From positions 751,001-815,000 of the forward strand of contig CAIIXF020000011.1 of the NCBI GenBank assembly GCA_903813345.2: a stretch of DNA of 64,000 nucleotides, written 5' to 3'. The position numbers were made by a program, and so were the translations under genes. Below the pieces are notes generated by a model. It ran no database searches and was not told where the DNA came from. It saw nothing but the letters and a program-made list of their open reading frames with translations. Each line of letters starts with the position of its first letter. Position 1 is the stretch's first letter. Source of the stretch: Owenia fusiformis. Taxonomy: Eukaryota; Annelida; Polychaeta; Sabellida; Oweniidae. Positions 25,283 to 35,600 of the stretch are shown one piece after another.

Positions 25283-25380
25283 AACGGGGGTCATTGTACG
25301 TGGTCAGCTTGAGGAGCGTGTTCTAAAACCTGCGGAGATGGAGAGCAAACTCGCACAAGAGCATGTGACAACCCAGAGAG
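25283..25380 (+). pseudogene. Decayed TSP1 half-exon, relic 1
   Basis: Translates to a TSP1 start (TWSA, stop, GACSKTCGDGEQTRTRACDN) that closely follows the live TSP1 exon at 25703 up to the third Cys, then stops matching. An in-frame TGA replaces the second Trp of the WxxW motif. The upstream acceptor has become TTTTAT. The 3' half of the domain and the donor are missing. Confidence 0.8.
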
Positions 25381-25419
25381 AAATCAATTATTTCAACTAC
25401 TGAATATGTTTTGTTTTAG

Positions 25420-25520
25420 TTAACGGAGGTCCTGGTATGTGGTCAGCTTAGGGAGCATGTTCTGATAACCTGCAGAGATGGAGAGCAAACTCGCACAATA
25501 GCATGTGAGAACCCAGGGAG
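25420..25520 (+). pseudogene. Decayed TSP1 half-exon, relic 2
   Basis: Preceded by an intact-looking acceptor (TTTTGTTTTAG, AG at 25418-25419). It begins like the live exon (NGGPGMWSA) but TAG replaces the second Trp, and a frameshift follows in the CSxTC region. It ends at the same point as relic 1 (AACCCAGGGAG). Confidence 0.78.
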
Positions 25521-25556
25521 AATTCAATTATTTCAACTGAATATGTTTTGTTTTAG

Positions 25557-25652
25557 TTAACGGGGGCCCCTAACGTGCTCAGTTTGAGGATTGTGTGCTA
25601 CAACCTCGATCCCATTATGGTGGGCAAACTCGTGCAAGAGCATAAGACAACC
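25557..25652 (+). pseudogene. Decayed TSP1 half-exon, relic 3
   Basis: The most diverged of the three. It keeps the acceptor (TTTTGTTTTAG, AG at 25555-25556) and the phrase GGGCAAACTCGTGCAAGAGCA matching the QxRTRA part of the live exon. TSP1 cysteine codons are partly lost and an in-frame TGA is present. Spacing to relic 2 is 137 bp and to the live exon 146 bp. Confidence 0.72.
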
Positions 25653-25702
25653 AATTAAAAAAAGTAATTCGATTATATCAACTGAAAATGTTTTTGTTTC
25701 AG

Positions 25703-25876
25703 TTGACGGAGGCCCTGGTACATGGTCAGATTGGGGAGCGTGTTCTACAACCTGCGGAGAAGGACAGCAGATTCGCACACGAGCATGCGACAACCCAGTC
25801 CCAGCTTACGGAGGAATCTTGTGTAATTCAAATGAATTGACGGACACACGGTCCTGTAATGATGCAGAATGCCCTG
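25703..25876 (+). CDS. Gene A TSP1 exon (thrombospondin type 1 repeat)
   Basis: A 174-nt symmetric exon (phase 1-1), from acceptor TTTTTGTTTCAG (AG 25701-25702) to donor CCTG|GTATGG (GT 25877-25878). It encodes a complete 58-residue TSP1 domain: WSDWGACSTTCGEG, then an RTRAC strand, and six cysteines in all, ending CNDAECPG. The WxxW motif is a C-mannosylation site in known TSP1 domains, and CSTTCG carries the Thr usually O-fucosylated. TSP1 modules act outside the cell in adhesion and matrix binding. No key residue is missing, which contrasts with the three upstream relics. Confidence 0.9.
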
Positions 25877-27127
25877 GTATGGAAATTACTAATACCTTAT
25901 TGTGTATACCTCAAATATTACGAATTTGTTTCTATTATTGTAATATATTATTATTTGTCATGTTTATGGAATGTTTATGAACAAGTGTCCCATTAATCAG
26001 TTCTTAAAATCATTGAGAACTACATTGTTTAAATAATAGCATTCTTTATTCCATAACATGATATTCATAGGGTAACATGTCAAAATAAAAACGGCAATTT
26101 TGTAATCAGTGGTAAAATAAGATATTTTGACAAATTTTCACTTAACCATAGCATACGGTGTACAAACCATGACATACGGCGCCGTATGCTATGAATTAAG
26201 GATTTTTGCTACTTGAGACTCAAAACAAGGCTAAGTGTCGACATCGCCGGATTGTTTGGAAAATTCGAATCAAATCGTTTGATTTCCGACGATTCTTATA
26301 ACAATGGAATAAAAAGAACATTCTCTATATATTCGTCCCAAATAGAAAATTTAATTTAAATTACAGTTTGGTAAATTGACATTCAAATAATCGTCTTGTT
26401 CAAGTTCATTTTTAAAAAGTCAGTCATTTTTGCATTACAAATGACCAGTGAGTTTCTCGTTAACAATCCAACAACCCAATTGCAATTCATCGTGGTACTA
26501 ATATCTTGTTAAATAATGTCTTAACAAAGTCATATAGTGGAATTTTCACTGGCTTTAGTAATTCAGGTGTCACTACGGTAAATACTACTTCCGGTGTTTT
26601 AAGAACTTAAAAAACGAAGCCATGTGAAATCCAATGGTTTGTTTAGTAAGTTTAAATGTATGCATCATGGCCTTATATAAAATCCAAGGCAAGTACTTTC
26701 TAAATGTATCATTCTAAGAAAAAATTGCAATAATTTTGTCCAATAAACAGGAACTACTTTATTCGTTAATTTTTATTAGTGAAGCAGGGATTTCACCTAA
26801 AAATGACTCCCTATTTTGCCGTAGTGATATTTAAAAATCGAGACGCAAAACTTATAATAAAGTATAGTGTGAAGATGGACTTAATGTATAGGGGAATGCG
26901 AAAATATGGTCTAATTTGCTCGAAAATGGCAATATATATACTGCAGAACCTTTTTCAATATTTTTTCAATGAATTACCATAGTGACACCTTCAAATCAAA
27001 ATTATCATTTAGTAGCTGTTTATTTTTACGTCTATTTTAATCGTTATTTTCGTGACATGCACTAAAAATGTAAATATCTAAAGAAAATCGGCTTTGCTCT
27101 CAATCAACGTCAATTGTACTATTTCAG
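25877..27127 (+). other. Gene A intron between TSP1 and FN3 exons
   Basis: Non-coding; contains a 424-bp MITE (26566-26989) and no other recognised feature. Confidence 0.6.
26566..26989. mobile_element. Small MITE, 424 bp, TTCA-flanked
   Basis: The ends are inverted repeats GGTGTCACTACGGTAA on the left and GGTGTCACTATGGTAA (inverse) on the right. TTCA flanks both sides (26562-26565 and 26990-26993), consistent with a 4-bp target duplication. No coding capacity. The superfamily is uncertain. Confidence 0.65.
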
Positions 27128-27418
27128 TTAAACCCGGTCCACCTGGTGAACCTGTCGTATCTGTGCTCAACGACACAGCTAATGTCACCTGGACACCACC
27201 CCAAGATGACGGGGGCGCAAAGGTCACCAGCTACAACATTGAGATGCGTCGTTCCGACACTTACAATAACACATGGAAGCTCGTGAACACGGACATGTGT
27301 ATTTATGGGACAAGTTACTTATTGAAAGGTCTAACATCATTTGTGAATTATGAAGTGCGCGTCGTAGCAGAGAATGAGGTCGGGACTGGCGAACCATCGC
27401 AACCATCAGAAATCTTTG
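27128..27418 (+). CDS. Gene A FN3 exon (fibronectin type III domain)
   Basis: A 291-nt symmetric exon (97 codons, phase 1-1), from acceptor TACTATTTCAG (AG 27126-27127) to donor TTTG|GTATGG (GT 27419-27420). It encodes one full FN3 domain: the PGPPGEPVV opening, Trp of strand B in NVTWTPP, DDGGAKVTSYNIEM (B-C turn and C strand), Leu-x-x-Leu in YLLKGLTSF, and the F-strand signature NYEVRVVAENEVGTGEPS. NDT and NVT near the start and NNT later are potential N-glycosylation sites. FN3 modules are spacers and ligand sites in extracellular proteins. The short frame on the opposite strand is a shadow. Confidence 0.9.
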
Positions 27419-29780
27419 GTATGGTTTTGTCTAAATTCAAAATTATATTGTTGTTCTAATGATTTTTCAGTATAGTTTTGATGTGTGTAATTAAAGCGTG
27501 ACTTTCAAAGACTTTAGAGGCTGAAATTGGGGATTTCAAGAAATAATTTTCAAGAAAATACCGTTACCTTTCTATTAGGATGGGTTCAGGTGCCAAAAAT
27601 AGCTGATCCATGGATATATATAATTTTGAAAATTGTACAACTCGTGAAATCTTGAAAAAGAAAAATCGAACCTTCGAAGCTGCGACATCTTTTTACGTAA
27701 ACGAATCCGTTTCTGTAACTAGTTTGAAGATTTCCTCCATAAGTGAATATAAAATGTTAAACGGTAAGAATATGTCATCAGGTCGTTGTTGTGACATCAG
27801 AGAGCCATTAATGTCTATATGGACACAACTGATTTTAATTAATTTTTCTTGTTCTCAACCGCAAGGTCAGAATTAATGTAGAATTTAGAATGTCCAGCTT
27901 TTGTTAGTCTTGTTTTTAAATGTACCCTCAATATATAGCTACGATCATGGCCAAGCAAACCGTGTTCTACGAAACGCTCTAATATTTAATTAAAAGTATT
28001 GATTCAACTTGCTTCAAATTGACCATTTTTTCAAAAGCATTTACAAGTTCTCGAAAGCTCAAACCTGACTTTAGATCTTTTAGATGGTGACATTCTGTCA
28101 TGTTAGTGCCTTGCTAATGTTTTTCATGTTCTTTGTGTCAAAATTGATGTATAATTTAGAATTTCCAATTTTTGACCTACAAATTACATGTTGTTTCTCA
28201 ATTGCAAGATTACGCTATGGGATTTCAAGAGAAGTGTAGGCAACTTCCCATATTCCATATATATGTATGTATACATAGCCATTGCCTTGGGTTTTCAAAA
28301 TTGGAGGTTGACACATTCCAAGAAAAATCTTATTTTGTACTTTTCATGAATGATTTAACGAAATAATCCGAAAATAAACATTTTCCCTCAAATTATGTTT
28401 TTCTTGTGGAATGTGTTCTTGAATAATAGTTGATACCTCTTTTTCTTATTGGTCTTTTTGTTTACTTTTACATGAGACTAAACATGTTTTATGCTCTAAC
28501 CATATTGAAAATTGAATTTTATTCAATATAATACTAAAACATATACATTTATATAATACTTTTTGAAATATTATCATAAAAAGGGAAGCATAGCACTGCT
28601 CAATTGAAGTATAACACAAGAGTTGCATACCCTTCTCTCTCTTGAAACATGATTGCGCATAAATACAATCTTCCGTATACTTATGGTCATGGCCAAAACA
28701 AACCTTACTCGAGTCTCTAGCCAATTCTTGGCTAGAAGTAATTTCATCTGGAACACCGTGAACGCCATTTGAATAAAGCTGGCCGGCGTGTCATAAATTT
28801 ATCAGATATTTTAAAAATCGCCAGATAAATAAATCATTAATTAAAATGGGACCGGCTCGGCTCCTTGATGAAATATTGCATGATTTTGTCAAAATTAAAA
28901 AAATGGCTCCAAGAAAAATGGCGATATTCGAAAACTGGATTAAATGCTAAGTTAGCGATCCAGAAGATGTGACCTAATACATTGATCACTTCAAACATGT
29001 GTTTTGAAATTTTTGGTGAGGTGATTAGACAGAAACTCGCAATTCAAATTGTGATGTGGAAAAATGGCGACATTTGATTTCAAATTTTATGATTACGACA
29101 TGACCCGTATACAGGTATACAATACAGTGGCCTTAGAAGAACGTAAAACAAACCGTGTTGTTCAATGCTCTAGCATGCATAGTTAACTTCGATATAATTA
29201 TGTTAACCGCATTGTAAAACAGTCTCCATAAAAAGATTACAAATATATGAGCAAGGGTGTATGAACAAATAATTTGCAAAATGATTATTAAGAACATGGA
29301 TGATTAAGAATACAACTTTTTGATTTATTTCTATTGACTTTTGAATCTGAAGAAGATTTCTACCTGAAGAAGATTTAGAAATAAATCGAAGATTTGAATT
29401 CTCAATCATTTTTGATATTTCAACACTTATTAACAATATACAAGAAAATGGATAATATTCAAAGACTCGCCTTTATCACGCAATGAGCTACTTGTGATTC
29501 CAGCCTTGGTCCACTTATAAATGCCCTTAATACCGTGTGTCAAAGTAATGATGTGATGTACGTAAGAATGTTAAACCAATCAAAAAACGTCGACCTTGTC
29601 CGTTCCTAAATGATTTGCCGAATTACAACTTTGACACTTTAATCATTCCATTCCACGATTTTTTTAATTCTCTAGCATTCTTATTTCATACGGTGTTTAA
29701 ATAAATCTGAAATCCTTGTATCGTATAATTACAATATAAATTATATAATTATCATATGTTTCTTATTTATGTAATTGCAG
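27419..29780 (+). other. Gene A intron between FN3 and NHL exons
   Basis: AT-rich, with one dispersed repeat copy (27632-27730). I looked for a transmembrane or further module exon and found none with both splice sites. Confidence 0.5.
27632..27730 (+). repeat. Dispersed repeat, copy 2
   Basis: Matches 23508-23615: ACAACTCGTGAAATCTTGAA, GCTGCGACATCTTTTTACG and CGAATCCGTTTCTGTAACTAG. Same orientation as copy 1; the two flank the TSP1 exon. Class unknown. Confidence 0.65.
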
Positions 29781-30565
29781 TAACCGTTGGAAAATTAAAA
29801 AGCAGCCCAATTTTTGCAAAGAGACAGCTGCGGTCAAGCTCTATACTGGATCTTGCAGTAACATCAAGTGGAAATATTGTGGTAACAAGTGTGGCCAACA
29901 CAACGATATATGCCAGTGATTATAGTCTCATCAAAGATTTCGGCAAAATATTCAATCGTGTTACAGTTACAAGTGATGGTCAACTAGTATTCACTAAATG
30001 GACTAGCACAATCTACTTCTACACAGCAGACGGCAATCATATACGCGACATAACAGTTACAGGGTCTTCATATCAACTACTTGGTATTACTGCACTATCT
30101 ACTGGTCAGTTGGTTGTATGCGATCGCAACACAGACAGAGTGTATATTGTTGAACAAGATACAGGGAATGCAACACCACTCTCTGCTCCTGGTACGTTTA
30201 GCCTTTCTTACTTTGTGACAACGAACAGCAAAGGAGTAGTTATAGTGAGTGACTATGACGGACATTCTATAAAGGGATTGGACCAGGATGGTCAAGTACT
30301 CTTCAGTTATGGTACAGAAGGATCAGGGGAGGGGCAGTTGAAGTATCCACGTGGTGTCGACACAGATAAGGAGGACTGCATTGTGGTAGCAGACAACAAT
30401 AACAGGAGGATACAGCTGCTTACCCCTGATGGCATGTTCCATAGTTACCTCCTAACAGAGAGTGATGGCGTGTACCTCCCAAATGCTGTTCGGATAAACC
30501 AAGACGGACAGTTACTGGTTGGGGATAACAAAGGACAATTATTCACTATCACATTCAGAGACTAA
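29781..30565 (+). CDS. Gene A terminal coding exon: NHL beta-propeller
   Basis: The exon starts after acceptor TATGTAATTGCAG (AG 29779-29780), phase 1, and runs 261 codons to TAA at 30563-30565. It is one uninterrupted set of about six NHL-like repeats. The clearest one, near the C terminus, reads GEGQLKYPRGVDTDKEDCIV then VADNNNRRIQLL, the hallmark G-x-L-x-x-P-x-G-[VI] and V-[AS]-D-x-x-N-x-R-[VI]. Earlier blades are degenerate (LDLAVTSSGNIVVTSVANT, LGITALSTGQLVVCDRNTD). NHL propellers bind proteins or RNA and are best known from TRIM2/3 and Brat inside the cell; secreted ones also exist (PAL). No transmembrane segment or GPI signal follows, so the product should be secreted. The ATG at 29756 lies in the intron and is not the start. 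Confidence 0.85.
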
Positions 30566-30566
30566 G

Positions 30567-30939
30567 GTAAATATAGCACAATGACAATTAACAGATGAAT
30601 ATTGCACAAGACATGATACTGCAATATTAAACATAATTATTATTGTACACAAAGTCATGATGCTATTCGATTCGAATTGAATTAGCAGGATCGGATTGAT
30701 TGATAAATATGCTGTATATACATGTTATTGCTCTGCCCATGGTATAAGAATAAAATAGTTTTTTAGGGAGGGGTATAAATAGCAAAAAACGCATAAGGTG
30801 AATCACAAACCAGTGACTATGATTCATACTTTTTCTTTTTTTAACCGTTTGCATTATATTTATTTGATGATTCTTGGAGCGAAATTGATGTATTTTAAAA
30901 TGCAAAAATATTAAATTGCATTTTGGCTTTGTGTTTCAG
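30567..30939 (+). other. Probable intron in the 3' UTR of gene A
   Basis: One base after the TAA stop the sequence reads AAG|GTAAAT, a good donor (GT 30567-30568). The acceptor is TTTGTGTTTCAG (AG 30938-30939). Splicing here would leave the stop 1 nt before the junction. Read-through without splicing is the alternative. Confidence 0.5.
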
Positions 30940-31149
30940 TCCAAACCCGATGACAGAAATGAGAGTAAGAAGATGACCAACAATTTCAACAGCACGAAGC
31001 TATCTATCAAAGGCACACATTTACATTATCGTATGCTAGTGCCAACACACTCTGATGATGGAACAATGAATATGTGGAACAGTCATTAATTGTTGTATGA
31101 ACAACGTAGTAACTACACAACTTCACAATAACAATGACTTTACAATAAA
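30940..31149 (+). other. Gene A 3' UTR exon and polyA signal
   Basis: From the inferred acceptor to AATAAA at 31144-31149. No long frame is present. Cleavage would be expected about 15-30 nt later, inside the start of the 97-bp satellite. Confidence 0.45.
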
Positions 31150-32670
31150 AATTGCTGTATAATCATTAACATTATTGTACTACAACGATGTAGAGCTATA
31201 CGTATATTGTATGAAACATAATCATTCTGAAATGCAATTTATTGTACAAAACTATGCGTTTATTGTACTGAACAACAATGTAGTGTACATAACTATAAGT
31301 GTATTGTATGAGACATAATCATTCTGAAATGCAATTTATTGTACAAAACGATGCATTTATTGTACTGAACAAAAATGTAATGTGCAGAACTATAAGTGTA
31401 TTGTATGAAACATAATCACTCTGAAATGCAATTTATTGTACAAAACTATGCATTTATTGTACTGAACAACAATGTAATGTGCAGAACTATAAGTGCATTG
31501 TATGAATCATAATCATTCTGAAATGCAATGCATAGTACAAAACTATAAATTTATTGTTTTATTTATTAACATTATTGTACTACAACAATTATATGCAGAA
31601 CTATAAGTGTATTGTATGCAACATAATCATTTTGAAATGCAATGTACAGAACTATGAATCTATTGTATTAATCATTACTATTATTGTACTGAACAACAGT
31701 AATGACGTGCACGGACCTGGGGACAATTCGGGAAATACGGGCTAATCTCAGCTTTAAGCGTTAATATCTGCCTTATTTAAAAAGCTAACTATGTGCATCA
31801 TATATCATTTTGAAGTATTTTTTATTTGCATTTCACTGGAATCATTTTTCCTTGAAAAGTTTGATGAGATCTACCAAATTTTTAAAGTTAAATGTACTCC
31901 GATATCGTCAAATACGCTGTAAGACGTAACATTCCATGCTTACACGGTTCGTTGAATTCGGGATAACTTTTGAAATACTGATCAGAATTTTACTAAAATT
32001 TCACATTTTATTCATTGAAACATGTGCTTTTATGACGTCACAATTGCCTAGCGGCTACAGTTCAAATCGTCTTATATGAACGCTTTTAAAATTTTCAAAA
32101 TTGTGTAAGGTTTTGAAGGCGAAGGAGACAAGCAATAAGTTTACCTTTATTTAACCTTCTAATTTAGGTCTGATTTCAAAAAAAATTTAACTGCACAATA
32201 TTGTCATGGCGAAATTTACAAAACAATAACCGATTTCTTTATTCTTCAAATAATAAGAAAATAAGAGTTGCTTTTAGAGACTTGAAAAAATGTAACGCAT
32301 CGGTTTTTTACCACAAATCCCATACATATCAATTTTTGCTAACGCGCCGAGTGGATTTCCTGACCGTTTTTCAAAAATCAAAAACATTTTAGAAATATTG
32401 TCCTCGAGATCTTGTTGCTCTGTGAATTTTACCAGGATTGAATAAGAATAAAGCATCTTATTTCTAGGTTGACTAAAATTGACAAAATGTAACGCTTGTC
32501 GTTTTTGACGTTATAATGCTGATTGCGCCCTATACTGCCCATTGTATTGTTTGGTATTTTGACGCCATAATGTTACTCTAATTGTCCCCAGTTTCGTGCG
32601 ACGTGTAAGTATATTGTGCAGAATTATAGGTCCGTTGTATTGAATAGCACAATCATATAGTGCATACATG
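31150..32670. repeat. 97-bp satellite, interrupted by a DNA element
   Basis: ATTGTATGAAACATAATCAT-type units begin at about 31206, 31303, 31400 and 31497 (exactly 97 bp apart), then at 31611. Each contains CTGAAATGCAATTTATTGTA and GTACTGAACAACAATGTA. The array resumes at 32610-32670 after the insertion at 31705-32608. It starts at the very end of gene A. Confidence 0.85.
31705..32608. mobile_element. CTGGGGACAATT-ended DNA element, short copy
   Basis: Ends CTGGGGACAATT (31717-31728) and its inverse (about 32580-32591), within longer ends ACGTGCACGGAC and TTTCGTGCGACGTG. It is the inverted, internally deleted relative of 15803-18517; the interior shares the CTTGTTGCTCTGTGAATTTT region and others. 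It is inserted in the 97-bp satellite. Flanking TAA on each side may be the target duplication. Confidence 0.75.
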
Positions 32671-32740
32671 GCATCATTGGGAATAACTTGTTACTTGCGA
32701 CAAATTGTCCATTTGAAATAACATGAATTTAGGACCTGTA

Positions 32741-32907
32741 TTATAGCATGCGTTCACAACAAGTCTGCCCAACTAATTTTGCATACTGTAAAACTTCATC
32801 TTGGTCGCATACATTTTCTTCTATAGCTTTGTATATCATATATGGCATTGCCTGCCTCATATAGAGCACCATAACATTGTCAAGTTCTATAGTCCCATTT
32901 TTATCTC
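32741..32907 (-). CDS. Candidate terminal exon of an unknown minus-strand gene
   Basis: On the minus strand a strong acceptor (TTTGTGCTTTCAG, AG at 32909-32908) is followed by 55 codons to TAA (32743-32741), entered in phase 1. The peptide has ordinary protein composition (GDKNGTIELDNVMVLYMRQA, then IEENVCDQDEVLQYAKLVGQ and TCCERML) and is unlike the low-complexity frames nearby. The opening GDKNGTIELD resembles part of an EF-hand loop, with the first ligand possibly contributed by the previous exon, but this is weak. I do not recognise the family. It would converge on gene A. No upstream exon or polyA signal was found, so it may be chance. Confidence 0.4.
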
Positions 32908-33027
32908 CTGAAAGCACAAATATATGTTGTAATGAATTTGATGTTTGGCCCATAACAAAAGTTTTCTTTTAATTTTACCATTTTGGGTAGTAACAATTAA
33001 GAACATTTTTGTTATGGATCAAGTAAC

Positions 33028-33415
33028 CTACCCGTTGAACTTCGTCATTGAATTTTAATATTATTTTGGTGATAAACATGTATTTTGTAAGGAAATGTAT
33101 ATTGATGCGCATTCTGGGTTATGCCACACACATATAACACACCCATAGTCAGGCAGGTGGAGGGGGTGTGGTTGTGTTCTATAAAATTATTTTATTATAC
33201 ATACATCAAGATTATGATAACTAGTGCATACCTGATGAATTTTGTCATTGTATTTTAATATTATTATGGTGATTATTATTTTGTAAATAGATGTATCTTG
33301 ATGCACATTCTGGGTTATGACACACATATAACACGCCCATAGTCAGGCAGGTGGAGAGGGTGTGGTTGTGTTCTATAAAATTATTTTATTATACGTACAT
33401 CAATATTAAGATAAT
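33028..33415. repeat. About 195-bp tandem duplication
   Basis: Two copies (about 33028-33222 and 33226-33415) share TTTTAATATTATT, GCATTCTGGGTTATG, CCCATAGTCAGGCAGGTGGA and TTCTATAAAATTATTTTATT, with small differences. Non-coding. Confidence 0.8.
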
Positions 33416-33554
33416 GCACAACGGTTTTAACCTATATAAATATATGATTCAATATTTAAATGTATGAATTTTCAATACTGAAAATAGTGAAAAAATGATG
33501 CCCTGATAGCCACCACGGGAGAATGAAATCTGTCTCGCTTTTCAAAGTTGCCTC

Positions 33555-33680
33555 ATCTGTAAATTGCCTTACCTGTATTTTGCCTCTTCTGTATTTTACC
33601 TCATTTGTATTTTGCCCCACCTGTATTTTTCCTCAACTGTATTTCGCCTCATCTATTTCAATTTGCCTAACCTATTTATT
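33555..33680. repeat. About 15-bp minisatellite (CTGTATTTTGCCTCA type)
   Basis: Units of the form CTGTATTTTGCCTCA, with variants, recur about seven times. They open an apparent Leu/Phe/Ser/Tyr-rich frame at 33564-33809, which is therefore not credible as a protein. Confidence 0.8.
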
Positions 33681-34198
33681 TTAACTAGTTCTGCTTACCT
33701 AAATTTGGCTTATTATCAGGACTTTTGGCCAGTTGAATTGAATTTGATTTTTCAAGATTACCGTTATGAATTCATATGGGGCTATTGTATGAGTGGCATA
33801 ATCAATTGATAATGATTGAAACAATTGTACTTTTTCAAAAATGTATGTAAATAATTGTCTAAACATTATTTAAGGAAAAAAGACCAAGATTTTATGATTT
33901 ATGGTGTCATATATGTTCATTGTTAAAAGACTGAAATCGCTTAGCAATTGAGGCCTTTGGGAATGGCCCGAATAAAATTTGAGGTCATCTATTTGACATA
34001 AATCATTAAATTAAAATTTTAGCAGTCATACATATTCCAATATAGACCAGTAAATCAATTGTTCTAGCTATTGTGATGTCAAGTATCATTTTAGAATATA
34101 GATTATAAAATTCAAAATAAAAATGTTTTGTTATAATTGTGATGTCAAGCAGTTACCCCATTCGATACACTGTGACAATACGAATTATAATATTCAAA
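33681..34198. other. AT-rich spacer, nothing recognised
   Basis: No exon, repeat array or mobile-element end was identified. Confidence 0.5.
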
Positions 34199-34199
34199 C

Positions 34200-34715
34200 A
34201 TTGAGAAAAGAAAAACAGAAAGAAAAAACACTTTAATTAGATTTTGGATTGGAATCAAAAACTTTTTGATATATCGATGTCATCATCAGTCATTTTCTAG
34301 GACCTTGGGGCAGTTTACTTTTCACATAATGTGGTTCTTATGCTATTCAAACACTGAAAAAAAACAGAAAGAAAAAACTACTCAGATTTTGAGGGGGATT
34401 GGAATCAAAAACTTTTTGATATATCAATGTCATCATCAGTCATTTTCTAGGACCTTGGGGCAGTTTACTTTCCGAATTATGTGGTTCTTATGCTATTCAA
34501 ACACTGAAAAAAAACAGAAAGAAAAAACTGTCTACTCAGATTTTGAGGGTGGATTGGAATCAACAATTTTTGATATATCAGTGTCATCATCAGTCATTTT
34601 CTAGGACCTTGGGGCAGTTTACTTTTCACATAATGTGGTTCTTATGCTATTCAAACACTGAAAAAAAACAGAAAGAAAAAACTATTTACTCAGATTTTGA
34701 GGGGGGGGGTGAACT
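34200..34715. repeat. 150-154-bp tandem repeat, 3 copies
   Basis: GACCTTGGGGCAGTTTACTT occurs at 34301, 34451 and 34605. Each copy also holds CATCATCAGTCATTTTCTAG, TTCTTATGCTATTCAAACAC and ACAGAAAGAAAAAAC. The third is followed by a nine-G run at about 34702. The two frames here (34266-34604, 34543-34794) are repeat artefacts. Confidence 0.9.
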
Positions 34716-35344
34716 ATGTGTTCTTTTATCAGTTAATAATAAGAGAATATTGAATTCTTCGGTTAACATACTGGCACTAGGAACAGTAGACTGATATAGA
34801 TGAATTGCTATATAGCTGAATGAAGGTAAATAGATGTCAGAACTTGTTTATTATTTATTTTGATGGGCCAGACTGCCACACTCTTCAATGTTTTAAATTC
34901 AAATCAAAAGTATAAACTTAGTCACTTTATTTAATCTGTTCCACAACTGGATGACTCTAACTGCAGTTAGCTTCATTCAAGATGGTGGACAAAATTCGTT
35001 CGTTTTCGATAAATCTCCAATTACACCCAAACCAAGCTGAATCTTGATCCCAAAAGTTTCGCCATGCAAACTAATAAAGATATGATTGTAAACAACCACA
35101 AATAAAGGCTCACGCACCCGCGATATTAGAGAAATTGAAAGAAAACAGCTTCACTTAGAATGACTCTAACTGAAGTTAGTGATGACGTAGGAATGAAGCT
35201 AACTGAAACGGGGAATGAAGCTAACTCAATGGGATGAATATATGGACGGCCCTGTCTGTTGTTTTAAGATATCCAAATGTTATTGACTGTTGTTATTGGT
35301 TGTAGCCATTTGTATTTTGACATGGAGTGAGTTTCTATTCAATC
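34716..35344. other. Spacer with a short inverted phrase
   Basis: AACTGCAGTTAGCTTCATTC (about 34959-34978) reappears inverted as GAATGAAGCTAACT at about 35191 and 35214. It is probably the remnant of a small inverted-repeat element. No coding sequence. Confidence 0.4.
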
Positions 35345-35600
35345 CCATGGCCGGTGATCGTAGAAATTAGACGGATGGGGAGCAGACAAATTCTGGTAGA
35401 AATTTCAACAAATCTGGAAAATTTACTTTTTCAAGACAAAATTTAGTTTACGATTGAATGGCCAAATGAATAGGCTTACGGTATGGTAAAATATTGTAAG
35501 TATTCTAGGATTAAAGTATATGATGTAAAAGGCGAAATGCCGCAAACGTCCGAAAGTCAATGTTTTGCTAGTCAAGCAAGAATGGTCTACACGACCTGTA
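35345..35600 (+). mobile_element. Fragment of mariner-like repeat family M
   Basis: Starts at GGCCGGTGATCGTA and carries TCAACAAATCTGGAAAATTT, GGCCAAATGAATAGGC and AATGGTCTACACGACCTGTA, in the same order as family M copies at 54790-55555 and 56348-57030. No transposase core is recognised. The frame through 35565-35753 extends past the repeat but has no recognised domain. Confidence 0.6.

Larger units (their letters stand above)
1475..31149 (+). other. Gene A: predicted span of a secreted PAN-TSP1-FN3-NHL protein gene
   Basis: The model joins coding exons 1475-1808, 25703-25876, 27128-27418 and 29781-30565, with a 3'-UTR exon from 30940. All coding junctions are phase 1, and the four coding segments total 1584 nt, exactly 528 codons with the stop, so the frame closes. 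The product would be a secreted protein of about 527 residues: signal peptide, PAN/apple, one TSP1, one FN3 and an NHL propeller. That these exons form a single transcript is inferred from strand, order and phase. Further exons in the 24-kb first intron could have been missed, and alternative splicing is easy because each middle exon is symmetric 1-1. Confidence 0.6.

Noticed and set aside
29756-29780. ATG at 29756 as the start of a stand-alone NHL protein
   Set aside because: The first residues come from intron sequence ending in a good acceptor (AG 29779-29780), and phase 1 entry matches the FN3 exon donor. An alternative promoter cannot be fully excluded.
34266-34794. Frames with repeated CHHQSFSRTLGQ sequence
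   Set aside because: They are produced by the 150-154-bp tandem repeat; period changes break the frame and no gene structure surrounds them.
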